A model generated the notes under the pieces. The model was not told where the DNA came from, made no database searches, and worked only from the letters and a program-made list of their open reading frames with translations. A DNA stretch of 11,132 nucleotides from Oscillibacter sp. (GTDB taxonomy: Bacteria; Bacillota; Clostridia; Oscillospirales; Oscillospiraceae), in assembly GCA_022796315.1 (NCBI GenBank), contig JAAWIL010000057.1, forward strand, positions 1 through 11,132, written 5' to 3'. Shown piece by piece: positions 1 to 7,476 of the stretch. The number at the start of each line of letters is the position of its first letter. Within the stretch, counting starts at the first letter, position 1. A program made the position numbers and the translations under genes.

Positions 1-122
1 CGCAGGCATCCTGACGGATGGCAAGGATTTTTAACGCAGTCAGGGCGGATAATACGCCGCCAAGACATGCGCGGGGAGATTTTAAACAGGCTCTAAAAGG
101 AGAGGGCCCGTTTCCGCCGGCG
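1..122. other. Non-coding region downstream of ftsW, possible partial intergenic repeat
   Basis: This stretch follows the ftsW stop codon in the direction of transcription. It holds no convincing gene: the only minus-strand ATG that stays open to the edge (66-68) has no ribosome binding site. The sequence contains small inverted repeats, for example GGCGG at 44-48 with CCGCC at 57-61, and CATCC/GGATG around 8-20. There is no hairpin followed by a T run, so I see no terminator. murG, the usual next gene, does not begin within these bases. The texture (short palindromes, mixed AT/GC blocks) resembles an intergenic repeat cut by the window edge, but this is inference. Confidence 0.35.
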
Positions 123-1376
123 TCAGCCGCTCTTGGGCGGCCGCATCTGCCGGGAGACCGAGAGCACAATCCCCATCTCCGCCAGCTGGATGGACAGCGC
201 CGTGCCGCCATAGCTGAAGAAGGGCAGGGAGATGCCGGTGGTGGGCAGCAGACCCGTCACAACGCCGATGTTCAAAAAGGTCTGCATGGCCACCAGCGTG
301 ATCACGCCCACCACCAGGAGGCAGCCGAAGCGGTCCCGGGCATGGAGGGCAATCCAGTAGCCCCGCAGGATCAGCGCCGCGAAGAGCAACATAATGATGG
401 CGGCCCCAATGAGCCCCAGCTCCTCGCAGATGATGGCGAAAATGAAGTCGTTGTGCTCCTCCGGCAGGAACAAAAACTTCTGCCGGCTCTTGCCCAGGCC
501 CACGCCCAGAAGCCCGCCGGAGCCGATGGTAATCAGGCTCTGGCTCAGCTGCCAGCCGCTCCCCTGGGCATCCTCCCAGGGATTCAGCCAGGATGTAATC
601 CGCGACGTATTATATCCGATAACAAACAACACCAAGTATACCATGCCGGCCGCAAGTCCCAGTGCGCTCAGCACCCAGCCCCAGTTGATGCCGCCCACCA
701 GCATCAGTGCCGCGCCGACTCCCAGGATCAGGATCGCGCCGGAGAGGTGGGGCTCCATGCCCACCAGCAGCGCCAGCAGGATCAGCAAAATCGCATAGGG
801 GGCGATACCGTAGCGGAAGGTGCGCATCTTCTCCTTTTTCCGGGAAATGCTGTCGGAGAAATACAGCACCACCGCCGCCTTGGCCACCTCCGAGGGCTGG
901 AACTGGAGGGTGGTGCCGGGAATCCCCAGCCAGCGGGTGGCGTTGTTGCGGGTGATGGCCAGGGGGTTGCCGGGAATCACCACCAGCACCAGCAAAATGA
1001 AGGCCACATACAGCAGAAGCTTCGCCACGCCCCGGAACCGCTGGTAGTTGATCCTGCCAACCACAAACATCAGCGCCACGCCCAGGACGGCAAAGGTTCC
1101 CTGCCGGGTGAAGTAGTACAGCGGGTTGCGGGTGGAGGGCTCATAGTAGGCGGAGGGAAAGCTGGCGGAGAGCAGCATCACCAGGCCGATGGCCGTCAGC
1201 AGCAGCACCAGCAGGCAGAAGGGCAGATCAATGGGGCCCTTGGCCAGTTCCCGGCTCTCCTCCTGCTTGCGCTTCCGGGCCCGCGCCATCTCCCGCTTGG
1301 CCTCCTCCTGCCGCCGGCGTTCCTCATACCGGGCCAGGGCCTCCTTGCGGTTGTAGGGCCTCCGCTGATGGCTCAT
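123..1376 (-). CDS. ftsW: FtsW, SEDS-family peptidoglycan glycosyltransferase
   Basis: This 417-residue polytopic membrane protein polymerises lipid II into glycan strands at the division septum, paired with a class B penicillin-binding protein. The SEDS signature is intact at residues 369-391 (NIGVVTGLLPTTG followed by LPFFSYGG). The PEEHNDFIF segment places the putative catalytic aspartate at D310, matching E. coli D297. About ten hydrophobic segments start near residue 51. The first 46 residues are an unusually long cytoplasmic tail rich in Arg, Lys and Glu, probably helical. The start is supported by a GGGGGGAG ribosome binding site 6 nt upstream. It lies 43 nt after mraY, in the same operon as the transpeptidase at 4159-6609, its likely partner. 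RodA is the alternative family member, but the dcw location favours FtsW. Confidence 0.95.
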   Translation of the reverse strand: MSHQRRPYNRKEALARYEERRRQEEAKREMARARKRKQEESRELAKGPIDLPFCLLVLLLTAIGLVMLLSASFPSAYYEPSTRNPLYYFTRQGTFAVLGVALMFVVGRINYQRFRGVAKLLLYVAFILLVLVVIPGNPLAITRNNATRWLGIPGTTLQFQPSEVAKAAVVLYFSDSISRKKEKMRTFRYGIAPYAILLILLALLVGMEPHLSGAILILGVGAALMLVGGINWGWVLSALGLAAGMVYLVLFVIGYNTSRITSWLNPWEDAQGSGWQLSQSLITIGSGGLLGVGLGKSRQKFLFLPEEHNDFIFAIICEELGLIGAAIIMLLFAALILRGYWIALHARDRFGCLLVVGVITLVAMQTFLNIGVVTGLLPTTGISLPFFSYGGTALSIQLAEMGIVLSVSRQMRPPKSG

Positions 1377-1419
1377 TCTGCTCTCCCCCCTCTCCTCATC
1401 CTTTTAGGACAGATTCCGG

Positions 1420-2406
1420 TCAATACCGTCCCTGTATGCCCCAGTACGCCAGCGCGCAGCCCGCCAGGGTGATGGCGGAGAATACGGTCACCAGCTTCGC
1501 CTCACTCCACCCGGAGAGCTCCAGGTGGTGGTGCAGGGGGGCCATTTTGAAAATACGTTTTCCATGGGTGGCCTTGAAGTAGGTCACCTGAATGATGTCG
1601 GACATGGTCTCCGCGATGTAGACGATCCCCACCGGGATCAGCACCAGCGGCGCGTCCAGCACGAAGCCCAGGGCCGCCACGGCGCCCCCCAGAAAGAGGC
1701 TGCCGGTGTCCCCCATGAAGACCTTGGCGGGATGGTGATTATAGACGAAGAAGGCCGCCAGACCTCCCGCCAGCGCCGCCGGGAACAGGGCCAGCACTCC
1801 CTGCCTGCTCCACAGGGCGCCCACCGCGGTGAAGAACACCATCACCACAAAGGTGACGCCGGTGGCGAGACCGTCCACCCCGTCGGTGAGGTTCACGGAG
1901 TTCACGCATCCCACGATGACAAAGCCCGCGAAGATCAGGTAGACGATCCAGTTCAGCGTGAAGGCCCGGTTGAGAAAGGGCACATACAGCTCGTTGGTCA
2001 ACAGCCGCTCATAGCGCATCAAGCTCAAAAACAGGATGGCCGCCGCCAGCTGAAGCACAAATTTCTGCTTGGCGGTGAGCCCCTCATTCTGGTGCTGGCG
2101 GACCTTGCGATAGTCGTCCACAAAGCCGATCAGCCCGAATACCAGGGCGAACAGATAGACATACAGATGGGCAAAGTTTCCGGAGAGCATCAGATCCCAG
2201 CCCAGCACGAACACGGCGATGCCCACGCCCAGGATGAACATGATCCCCCCCATGGTCGGCGTGCCGGCCTTGGACTGGTGCCAGGTGGGGCCGTCGGCCC
2301 GGATCTCCTGGCCCGCCTTCAGCTTGCGCAGCTCCGTGAGCACAAATCTCCCGATCACCAGGGTCAATACAAAGCCGGCGGCAAAGGCCGGCAGAATTCT
2401 CTCCAT
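1420..2406 (-). CDS. mraY: MraY, phospho-N-acetylmuramoyl-pentapeptide transferase
   Basis: MraY transfers phospho-MurNAc-pentapeptide from UDP to undecaprenyl phosphate, giving lipid I at the inner face of the membrane. The protein has 328 residues, the usual bacterial length, and about ten membrane segments. Family landmarks are present: TMGG at 51-54, the aspartate pair in DDYRK at 97-101, the NSVNLTDGVDG segment at 169-179 with D175 and D178, MGDTGS at 231-236, and the HHH motif at 292-294 in PLHHHLELSGW. AGGGAGAG lies 6 nt before the ATG. Upstream is a 90-nt gap after murE that contains a GC-rich hairpin. In most dcw clusters murF sits between murE and mraY and murD follows mraY. Here neither is present and ftsW comes directly after. 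Confidence 0.97.
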   Translation of the reverse strand: MERILPAFAAGFVLTLVIGRFVLTELRKLKAGQEIRADGPTWHQSKAGTPTMGGIMFILGVGIAVFVLGWDLMLSGNFAHLYVYLFALVFGLIGFVDDYRKVRQHQNEGLTAKQKFVLQLAAAILFLSLMRYERLLTNELYVPFLNRAFTLNWIVYLIFAGFVIVGCVNSVNLTDGVDGLATGVTFVVMVFFTAVGALWSRQGVLALFPAALAGGLAAFFVYNHHPAKVFMGDTGSLFLGGAVAALGFVLDAPLVLIPVGIVYIAETMSDIIQVTYFKATHGKRIFKMAPLHHHLELSGWSEAKLVTVFSAITLAGCALAYWGIQGRY

Positions 2407-2464
2407 GATTTTCTCTCCCTCTGCCCCGCGGACGCGCTGACGCCCAGGGCACCGTATGTATTTC

Positions 2465-2487
2465 CCCGGCGGACGCCGCCCGCCGGG
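2465..2487 (-). other. GC-rich hairpin between murE and mraY
   Basis: An 8-bp perfect stem (CCCGGCGG at 2465-2472, CCGCCGGG at 2480-2487) with a 7-nt loop lies 9 nt after the murE stop, within the 90-nt murE-mraY gap. On the minus strand the downstream sequence is GAAATACATACGG, without a T run, so it is not an intrinsic terminator. It may stabilise or delimit the murE transcript; this is inference. Confidence 0.45.
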
Positions 2488-2496
2488 ACCGGTCGC

Positions 2497-3933
2497 TCAG
2501 TGGTCCTTCAGATAATCCGCCACAATCTCCCGCTCATCCATATGGCGCTTTTCGCGGCCCACTTCCTGGTAGGTCTCGTGTCCCTTGCCGCAGAGGACAA
2601 TCACGTCCCCCGGCTCCGCATGGTCCAGGGCCCAGCGGATGGCCTCCACCCGGTCCTCCACCACCACATGGGGGGCGTCTCCCAAACCGGGCAGGATATC
2701 TGCGATGATGTCGGAGGGCCGCTCCGTCCGGGGATTGTCGGTGGTGACCACGGAGAAATCCGCCGTCTCCGCCGCAGCCCGGCCCATTTTGGGCCGCTTG
2801 CCCCGGTCCCGGTCCCCGCCGCAGCCAAAGAGGGCAATGGTCCGCCCCTTGGCAAAGCCCTTCACGGTGGACAGCACGTTCACCATGCTGTCCGGGCTGT
2901 GGGCGTAATCGATCAGGACCGTGTAGTCCTTCCCCGGCGTGGGCACCACTTCCACCCGGCCCTTCACGTGGGGAACCCGGGCCAGCACCCCGGCGCTCTC
3001 CGCCAGGGGAATCCCCAGGGCCAGGGCGGCCCCCAGCACATCCAAGGTATTATATACCATAAAGCTCCCGGGAATGTTTACCCGGACCGGAATTTTTTCC
3101 GTGGCCGTTACCGCCGTGAAGGCCACGTGGTCCATGGCCAGGGAGACCTCCTCCGCCCGGAGGTCCGCAGCTGCGTGCCGCGCGTAGAACAGCGTCCGGC
3201 AGGTCCTCTCCGCCAAAAGCCGCTCCGTCCAGGGGTCATCGGCGTTGCACACGCCGGTTTCGCAGTGCCGGAACAGCACCGCCTTGGCGTCACAGTAGTC
3301 CTCCATGGTCCCATGGAAGTCCAGATGGTCCTGGGTCAGGTTTGTGAAGATGCCCACCTGGTAGGGCACGCCGTACACCCGGTCCAGGGCCAGGGCGTGG
3401 GAGGAGACCTCCATCACCACATGGGTGCAGCCCGCGTCCCGCATCCGGGCAAAGAGGCCCTGGAGTTCAAAGGACTCCGGCGTCGTCCGCTCCGTGGGGA
3501 GGATCTCCGCGCCGATCATATTCTGGTTGGTGCCGATGAGACCCACCTTGGCCCCCCGGGTCTGCTCCAGGACGGCCTTCAGGAGGTAGGTGGTGGTGGT
3601 CTTGCCGTTGGTGCCGGTGACGCCCACCATGGTCATCACCCGGGCGGGATGGCCGAAGAAGTTGGCTCCCGCCACCGCCAGGGCCCGCCGGGAGTTCTCC
3701 ACCTGGACCCAGGGCACGCCCTCCGCCGGGCGCTCGCACAGCACCGCCGCCGCGCCGGCCTCCATGGCCTTGCCGATGAAAGCGTGGCCGTCCACGGCAA
3801 AGCCCGTCATGGCCACAAAGAGGTCTCCGGGCCGGGTGGTCCGGGAGTCATAGCTGACCCCGGGAATCTCCATGTCCAGGTCCGCTGTGGCGGAGAGGAC
3901 CGTCAGTCCCTCCAGCAAATCTCTCAATTTCAT
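2497..3933 (-). CDS. murE: MurE, UDP-MurNAc-tripeptide synthetase (meso-diaminopimelate adding)
   Basis: MurE is the cytoplasmic Mur ligase that adds the third residue to UDP-MurNAc-L-Ala-D-Glu using ATP. The 478-residue protein shows the three Mur domains. The N-terminal UDP-binding domain covers about 1-100. The ATPase domain has GTNGKTTT at 107-114, HLDFHG at 203-208 and the likely carbamylated lysine K217 in the DAKAVLF segment. The C-terminal domain has YAHSPDS at 343-349, DNPR at 399-402 and GKGHE at 449-453. DNPR is the known signature for meso-diaminopimelate rather than lysine, so the cell wall is probably of the mDAP type. The chosen ATG has AGGAAGGGG at 3942-3950, 8 nt upstream. 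The reading frame is open further to 4116, but that extension is not Mur-like. The start lies 225 nt after the spoVD stop, a long gap with its own promoter-like hexamer. Confidence 0.96.
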   Translation of the reverse strand: MKLRDLLEGLTVLSATADLDMEIPGVSYDSRTTRPGDLFVAMTGFAVDGHAFIGKAMEAGAAAVLCERPAEGVPWVQVENSRRALAVAGANFFGHPARVMTMVGVTGTNGKTTTTYLLKAVLEQTRGAKVGLIGTNQNMIGAEILPTERTTPESFELQGLFARMRDAGCTHVVMEVSSHALALDRVYGVPYQVGIFTNLTQDHLDFHGTMEDYCDAKAVLFRHCETGVCNADDPWTERLLAERTCRTLFYARHAAADLRAEEVSLAMDHVAFTAVTATEKIPVRVNIPGSFMVYNTLDVLGAALALGIPLAESAGVLARVPHVKGRVEVVPTPGKDYTVLIDYAHSPDSMVNVLSTVKGFAKGRTIALFGCGGDRDRGKRPKMGRAAAETADFSVVTTDNPRTERPSDIIADILPGLGDAPHVVVEDRVEAIRWALDHAEPGDVIVLCGKGHETYQEVGREKRHMDEREIVADYLKDH

Positions 3934-4158
3934 TTGTTCAGCCCCTTCCTGGCGTTCCGGCGCCGCCCGCAAAGGGGGACGGGAATCGCCGTCTCCCCCC
4001 GGGCCGGCCGCCAAACGCGGTCCATACCGTTGAAAAGCAACCCTTGGATTCTCTTTCTCCGCGCGGAAAATACCAAGTCGATTATAAACAGGAAAAAAGA
4101 TTCCGTATACCGGCAATCATGCCAAAAACCATGCAAAACCTGCTGTCAGACCCTACAT
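3934..4158 (-). other. spoVD-murE intergenic region / murE leader
   Basis: This 225-nt non-coding gap contains an AT-rich half near spoVD with a TATAAT hexamer and a GC-rich half near murE. The GC-rich half holds a hairpin at about 3974-3998: GGGG and GACGG pair with CCGTC and CCCC, with one bulged base at 3994. The murE ribosome binding site is at 3942-3950. No T-box signature was found. There is no clear terminator after spoVD. Confidence 0.5.
4081..4086 (-). promoter_or_regulatory. TATAAT -10-like hexamer upstream of murE
   Basis: On the minus strand the sequence reads GTTTATAATCG, a perfect -10 hexamer, about 150 nt before the murE ATG. No good -35 lies 16-18 nt upstream (TATACG or a neighbouring hexamer). 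It may be a weak internal promoter for murE-mraY-ftsW, or chance in AT-rich DNA. Confidence 0.35.
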
Positions 4159-6609
4159 TTAGTCCAATACAGAACTGTCTCCAAACTGGACGGTCACCAC
4201 AGAGCCCGCCTTGCACTCCGTGCCCTCCGCCATGCTCTGGCTGATGGCGCTGACATTGCCGGAGCTGGAGGTCGTGGCGCCGGTGATCCGCATGATGAGT
4301 CCCGCGTTGGTGAGGAGGCGGTTGGCCTCCGCCGCAGTTTTGCCCACCACATTGGGGACTGTGGCCAGTGACTCCGGCTTCTCCTCCCCCAGATAGAGCA
4401 CAATGGAGGCGTTGTTGGGCACAATGGCGCCGCCGGCGGGGGTCTGGTCCGTCACGGTCTCCCCGCTGCCCACGGTGCGGCAGGAGAAGCCCGCGGCCTC
4501 CAGTTTGGCCTTGGCGTTTCCGGCGGTCTCGCCAACCACGTTGGGCACGGCCGCGTCGGCGCCGGCCAGTTCCTCGGTGGTGTAGTCCGGCTCCACCCCC
4601 AGGGCCGGCAGGATGTCGGCCATGATCTGGCTGGCCACCGGGGCCACCATGGTGCCGCCGAACACGGAGGTGCCGGTGTCCCGGCGGGGGGTATCCATCG
4701 TCAGCAGCATGATGTACTGCGGGTCATCCGCCGGGGCGAAGCACATGAAGGACACCACCACGTCGCCCTTGGGATTGCTTGTGGTCTTGGTGCCGGTCTT
4801 ATCCGCAGTGCCGGTCTTGCCGCCGATGCGGTAGCCGGCCACCTGGCCGTTGCGGCCGCCGCCCGACTCCACCACATACTCCAGGCACTCCCGGACGATG
4901 GCGGAGGTCTCCTCGCTGATTACCTGACGCACCGGCGTGGCATCGTGCTGGTAGACCACGTTGCCGTCGCCGTCCAGCTCCTGCTCCACCACGTAGGGGG
5001 TGTAGAGATACCCGCCGTTGATGCAGGCCGCCTGGGCCCGGATCAGCTCCAGGGGAGTGACGTTGAAGGTCTGGCCGAAGGAGTAGGAGGCCAGGGAGAC
5101 GATATTGCTGTTAAAGTCCTTATCCGGGGCAAAGATCCCCTGGACCTCGCCGATCATGTCCACGCCGGTCTTCTCCATGAGGCCGAAGGATCTCAGGTAC
5201 TCATAGTATTTCTCCGTGCCGATTTTCAGACCCATGCTGATAAAGGCCGGGTTGCAGGAGTTGCCCACCGCCTGGACCAGACTCTGGTGCCCGTGGCCGG
5301 CCTTCTTGGAGCAGTAAATGGGCTTGTTCCAGCCCTTGACCATGGTGGAGCCGCTGCACTGGAAGGTGGAATTCTTGCTGATGACTCCCTCCTCCAGTCC
5401 AATGGCCAGGGTAATGGGCTTGAAGGTGGAGCCGGGCTCGTAGGTGGAGTCAATGCACTTGTTCCGCCACTGGGTCTGGACCGCCGCGCTCTTGGCCTCG
5501 CTGACGGCCTTTTCGTAGTCCTCCTCTGACTCGTAGCTCTCCTTTTTCTCCTCCAGCTCCAGGAGCTGGGCGTCCAGCTTCTCCTGAAGCTTCTCATCCT
5601 TGATGACGCCGGGCTGGTTCAGGTCGTAGTTGGAGAAGGAGGCCATGGCGATGATGGCGGCGGAATTGACGTCCATGACAATGCCGGTGCCGCCGTTCTT
5701 GGCGCCGTACTTCTCCAGCATGCTCTCCATGCCCTTCTCCAGGTAGGACTGGACCTCCACGTCAATGGTCAAGGACAGATCGTGGCCGTTCTCCGGATCA
5801 TAGAACTGCTCATATCCGAAGAGCAGCGGCGTTCCTGCGGCGTTCTTGGCGGTGACGGTCAGACCGGAGGTACCCTCCAGAGCGTCGTTGTACTTGGCCT
5901 CCAGGCCCACGCCGCCCTGGTTCTCGGCGGTCACAAACCCCAGCACATTGGAGGCCAGGGAGCTGTAGGTATAGTAGCGCTTGGAGTCCGGCTGAATCCA
6001 GACGCCCTGGAGCCGCTTCTGCTGGTCCTTAGGGATCTCATTGCCCTCCGGGTCGATCTCGCCGTTGATGAAGCGGCGGACCTCGTCGGCCATCTCCCGC
6101 TCCGTCTTGGAGCGGATGGTCTCATACATGGAGTTGGTCCGCTCCATCCGCTTCTCAATCTTCTCCTGGTCCACCTCCAGAATGCGGCTGAGGCCCCGGG
6201 CGATGTAGGTCTGGTCCCGCAGCGCCGGCGGGCTGTAGCTCTGGCCCTTGCCCGCGGCTCTCTCCGCCGCCTCCTCGTTGGCTTTCTCCTGATTGTTCAC
6301 AAACTCCGCGATCTCCCGGGGGGAGATGTTGATGGTCTCCGCCGTTGCGGAGACGGCCATGATGTTGCCGTTGCGGTCATAGATGGTTCCCCGGGAGGCG
6401 CTGATGGAAGCGCTGCGGGTCTGCTGGCGCACCGCCCGCTCCAGCATCTCATCATGGCGGTTGATCTGGAGGTCAAAGAGCTTCCAGAACAGCACCAAAA
6501 AGGTGGTAATGCCCAGGAGGGACATCAGCAGCACCGTCCGTCCCCGGATGACCTGGTTGGCCCAGCGGGCGGCGTCGCTCTTTCTTTTCTTTGCTTTCAT
6601 GGCTTTCAT
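4159..6609 (-). CDS. spoVD: SpoVD/FtsI-family class B penicillin-binding protein with two PASTA domains
   Basis: This transpeptidase cross-links peptidoglycan outside the membrane at the septum and/or spore cortex. Of its 816 residues, a basic cytoplasmic tail covers 1-24 and a membrane anchor about 25-47. The dimerisation domain begins with RGTIYDRNG at 73-81. The catalytic domain has the STFK motif with S394 and K397, SCN at 451-453 and KTG at 598-600. PASTA domains lie at about 688-742 and 751-808. Cysteines C433 and C452 match the redox-controlled pair of B. subtilis SpoVD (Cys332/Cys351), with the same spacing of 19. An odd helical, Glu/Lys-rich insertion of about 40 residues (335-380) precedes the catalytic motif. 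The first ATG is preferred: AGGAAGGAG lies 5 nt upstream, while the in-frame ATG three codons later is too far. It could serve division (FtsI/PBP2b role), sporulation (SpoVD role) or both. Confidence 0.93.
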   Translation of the reverse strand: MKAMKAKKRKSDAARWANQVIRGRTVLLMSLLGITTFLVLFWKLFDLQINRHDEMLERAVRQQTRSASISASRGTIYDRNGNIMAVSATAETINISPREIAEFVNNQEKANEEAAERAAGKGQSYSPPALRDQTYIARGLSRILEVDQEKIEKRMERTNSMYETIRSKTEREMADEVRRFINGEIDPEGNEIPKDQQKRLQGVWIQPDSKRYYTYSSLASNVLGFVTAENQGGVGLEAKYNDALEGTSGLTVTAKNAAGTPLLFGYEQFYDPENGHDLSLTIDVEVQSYLEKGMESMLEKYGAKNGGTGIVMDVNSAAIIAMASFSNYDLNQPGVIKDEKLQEKLDAQLLELEEKKESYESEEDYEKAVSEAKSAAVQTQWRNKCIDSTYEPGSTFKPITLAIGLEEGVISKNSTFQCSGSTMVKGWNKPIYCSKKAGHGHQSLVQAVGNSCNPAFISMGLKIGTEKYYEYLRSFGLMEKTGVDMIGEVQGIFAPDKDFNSNIVSLASYSFGQTFNVTPLELIRAQAACINGGYLYTPYVVEQELDGDGNVVYQHDATPVRQVISEETSAIVRECLEYVVESGGGRNGQVAGYRIGGKTGTADKTGTKTTSNPKGDVVVSFMCFAPADDPQYIMLLTMDTPRRDTGTSVFGGTMVAPVASQIMADILPALGVEPDYTTEELAGADAAVPNVVGETAGNAKAKLEAAGFSCRTVGSGETVTDQTPAGGAIVPNNASIVLYLGEEKPESLATVPNVVGKTAAEANRLLTNAGLIMRITGATTSSSGNVSAISQSMAEGTECKAGSVVTVQFGDSSVLD

Positions 6610-6627
6610 GAGGTCTCCTTCCTGCCG

Positions 6628-6643
6628 GCGGGCAGCGGCCCGC
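6628..6643 (-). other. Hairpin just upstream of the spoVD ribosome binding site
   Basis: A 6-bp perfect GC stem (GCGGGC at 6628-6633, GCCCGC at 6638-6643) with a 4-nt loop lies in the spoVD leader, 5 nt before the AGGAAGGAG ribosome binding site. It could influence translation or mRNA stability, but short GC stems are expected by chance in DNA this rich in GC. Confidence 0.3.
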
Positions 6644-6695
6644 AGAGAAACGGGGGAGCGAGAATTTGGCTTCTCCCTCCCCTCGATCCTGTCAC

Positions 6696-6701
6696 ATTAT
6701 A
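6696..6701 (-). promoter_or_regulatory. TATAAT -10-like hexamer between ftsL and spoVD
   Basis: The minus strand reads CACTATAATGTGAC about 9 nt after the ftsL stop and 86 nt before the spoVD ATG. The hexamer matches the -10 consensus fully, but the position of the -35 (AATATT/TATTTT at the end of ftsL) is poor. It may be an internal promoter for spoVD and later genes. No sigma-E- or sigma-G-type promoter was recognised. Confidence 0.35.
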
Positions 6702-6710
6702 GTGCGGCGG

Positions 6711-7259
6711 TCAGTTAAAATATTCCACCACCGCGTAGACACCGTGATTGAACAATGCCTTGATCCGATCCAGGAGGCCAGGGTCCTCCACCTGGTAGAT
6801 CTCCACGCTGTTTCCACCGGAAATGTCCAAATAACAGACCTGGCTGGCACTGGGCTTCGTCATCCCGGCGGCCTCGGCGGCCGCCCGGACGGTGGCCAGG
6901 TCAAACATCCGCTCATACTCGGCGGTGAGGGCCACGTGCTCCGTCTCCAGCTCCTCCAGCTGGCTCTTCAGCTCCACGGTATCGGCGGACAGCATGGTCA
7001 GCTGCACATAGCACAGCAGCAGCAGCACCGCCATGCCCGTTACGGCGGCGGCTCCCAGCATGGAAAACACGGAGACATGCTGGCGCTCCCGCAGCTGGAC
7101 CTTGGGGATCTCATGGACCCGCTCCGCCTCCCGGGCGGGATGGCGGGGGGCTTCGCCGGCGTGGCGCAGTTCCCGCTCCCGTACGGCCCAGTCCAGCTCT
7201 TTTGCCAGACTGCCGTCCACGGAGCGGCGATAGCGCAGCTCCTTCGCCGATGCGGCCAT
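6711..7259 (-). CDS. ftsL: FtsL-like bitopic cell division protein
   Basis: This 182-residue single-pass membrane protein sits where ftsL normally sits, between rsmH and the division penicillin-binding protein. FtsL works with DivIC/FtsB and DivIB/FtsQ to activate FtsW and its transpeptidase. A charged cytoplasmic region covers 1-61, with many Arg and Glu. One membrane segment lies at about 65-87. A coiled coil follows at about 92-120 (ELKSQLEELETEHVALTAEY), then a short extracytoplasmic domain that starts with the LATVRAAAEAAGM segment typical of the family. The sequence family is poorly conserved, so the call rests on topology and position. The start is supported by AAGGGGG 7 nt upstream. 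It is unusually far, 257 nt, from rsmH. The cytoplasmic tail is longer than in many FtsL proteins. Confidence 0.85.
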   Translation of the reverse strand: MAASAKELRYRRSVDGSLAKELDWAVRERELRHAGEAPRHPAREAERVHEIPKVQLRERQHVSVFSMLGAAAVTGMAVLLLLCYVQLTMLSADTVELKSQLEELETEHVALTAEYERMFDLATVRAAAEAAGMTKPSASQVCYLDISGGNSVEIYQVEDPGLLDRIKALFNHGVYAVVEYFN

Positions 7260-7347
7260 GCGAATTCCCCCTTTCCGCAGGCAGTTCCCCCTGCAAACGT
7301 TTTCTGACCGTCACCGCAGTTGAAAGGCAGCAATCGCTTCTTTTCAA

Positions 7348-7373
7348 CCCTGGGGGCTTATGCGCCCCAGGGG
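7348..7373 (-). other. Strong hairpin upstream of ftsL
   Basis: CCCTGGGG at 7348-7355 pairs perfectly with CCCCAGGG at 7365-7372. An alternative register gives nine pairs with one bulged base. On the minus strand it is followed by TTGAAAAGAAGCG, not a T run. It is a candidate RNA processing or stabilising structure in the ftsL leader. Confidence 0.45.
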
Positions 7374-7392
7374 CCGTGAAACGGCCTGACGG

Positions 7393-7476
7393 TGGACCTT
7401 ATTGGCAAACCACGGTACATGCTATGTGCCGGCGGGCTTTGCCAGCCTTGAACATCGAACGGCCCATTTTCAAGTG
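7393..7476 (-). repeat. Structured dispersed repeat, copy 1 (degraded)
   Basis: Read on the minus strand, these 84 bases align with the plus strand of 11052-11132 at about 66 of 84 columns (hand alignment, three single-base gaps). Shared blocks include CACTTGAAAAT, CCGCCGGCACAT, CCGTG and the terminal GTCCA. The hairpins are partly decayed here: the outer inverted repeats match at about 7 of 10 positions, and the CTTGAAAATCGG stem is broken by mismatches. It lies between rsmH and ftsL within the operon. Confidence 0.8.

Noticed and set aside
1..68. Minus-strand reading frame from the ATG at 66-68 to the window edge, as the start of murG
   Set aside because: No ribosome binding site, and the translation (MSWRRIIRPDC) does not resemble the MurG N-terminus with its glycine-rich loop.
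18..1472. 484-codon open frame on the plus strand, antisense to ftsW
   Set aside because: Same cause: low-complexity, His/Gln/Gly-rich translation with no recognisable domain, antisense to a clear FtsW.
3934..4116. N-terminal extension of murE by 61 codons
   Set aside because: The extension does not resemble Mur ligases, and a good ribosome binding site stands directly before the internal ATG at 3931-3933.
1525..4371. 948-codon open frame on the plus strand, antisense to mraY and murE
   Set aside because: It is a long shadow frame caused by high GC and codon bias of the genes on the other strand. The translation is rich in His, Gly, Gln and Pro, without domains, and it lies opposite two unmistakable enzymes.
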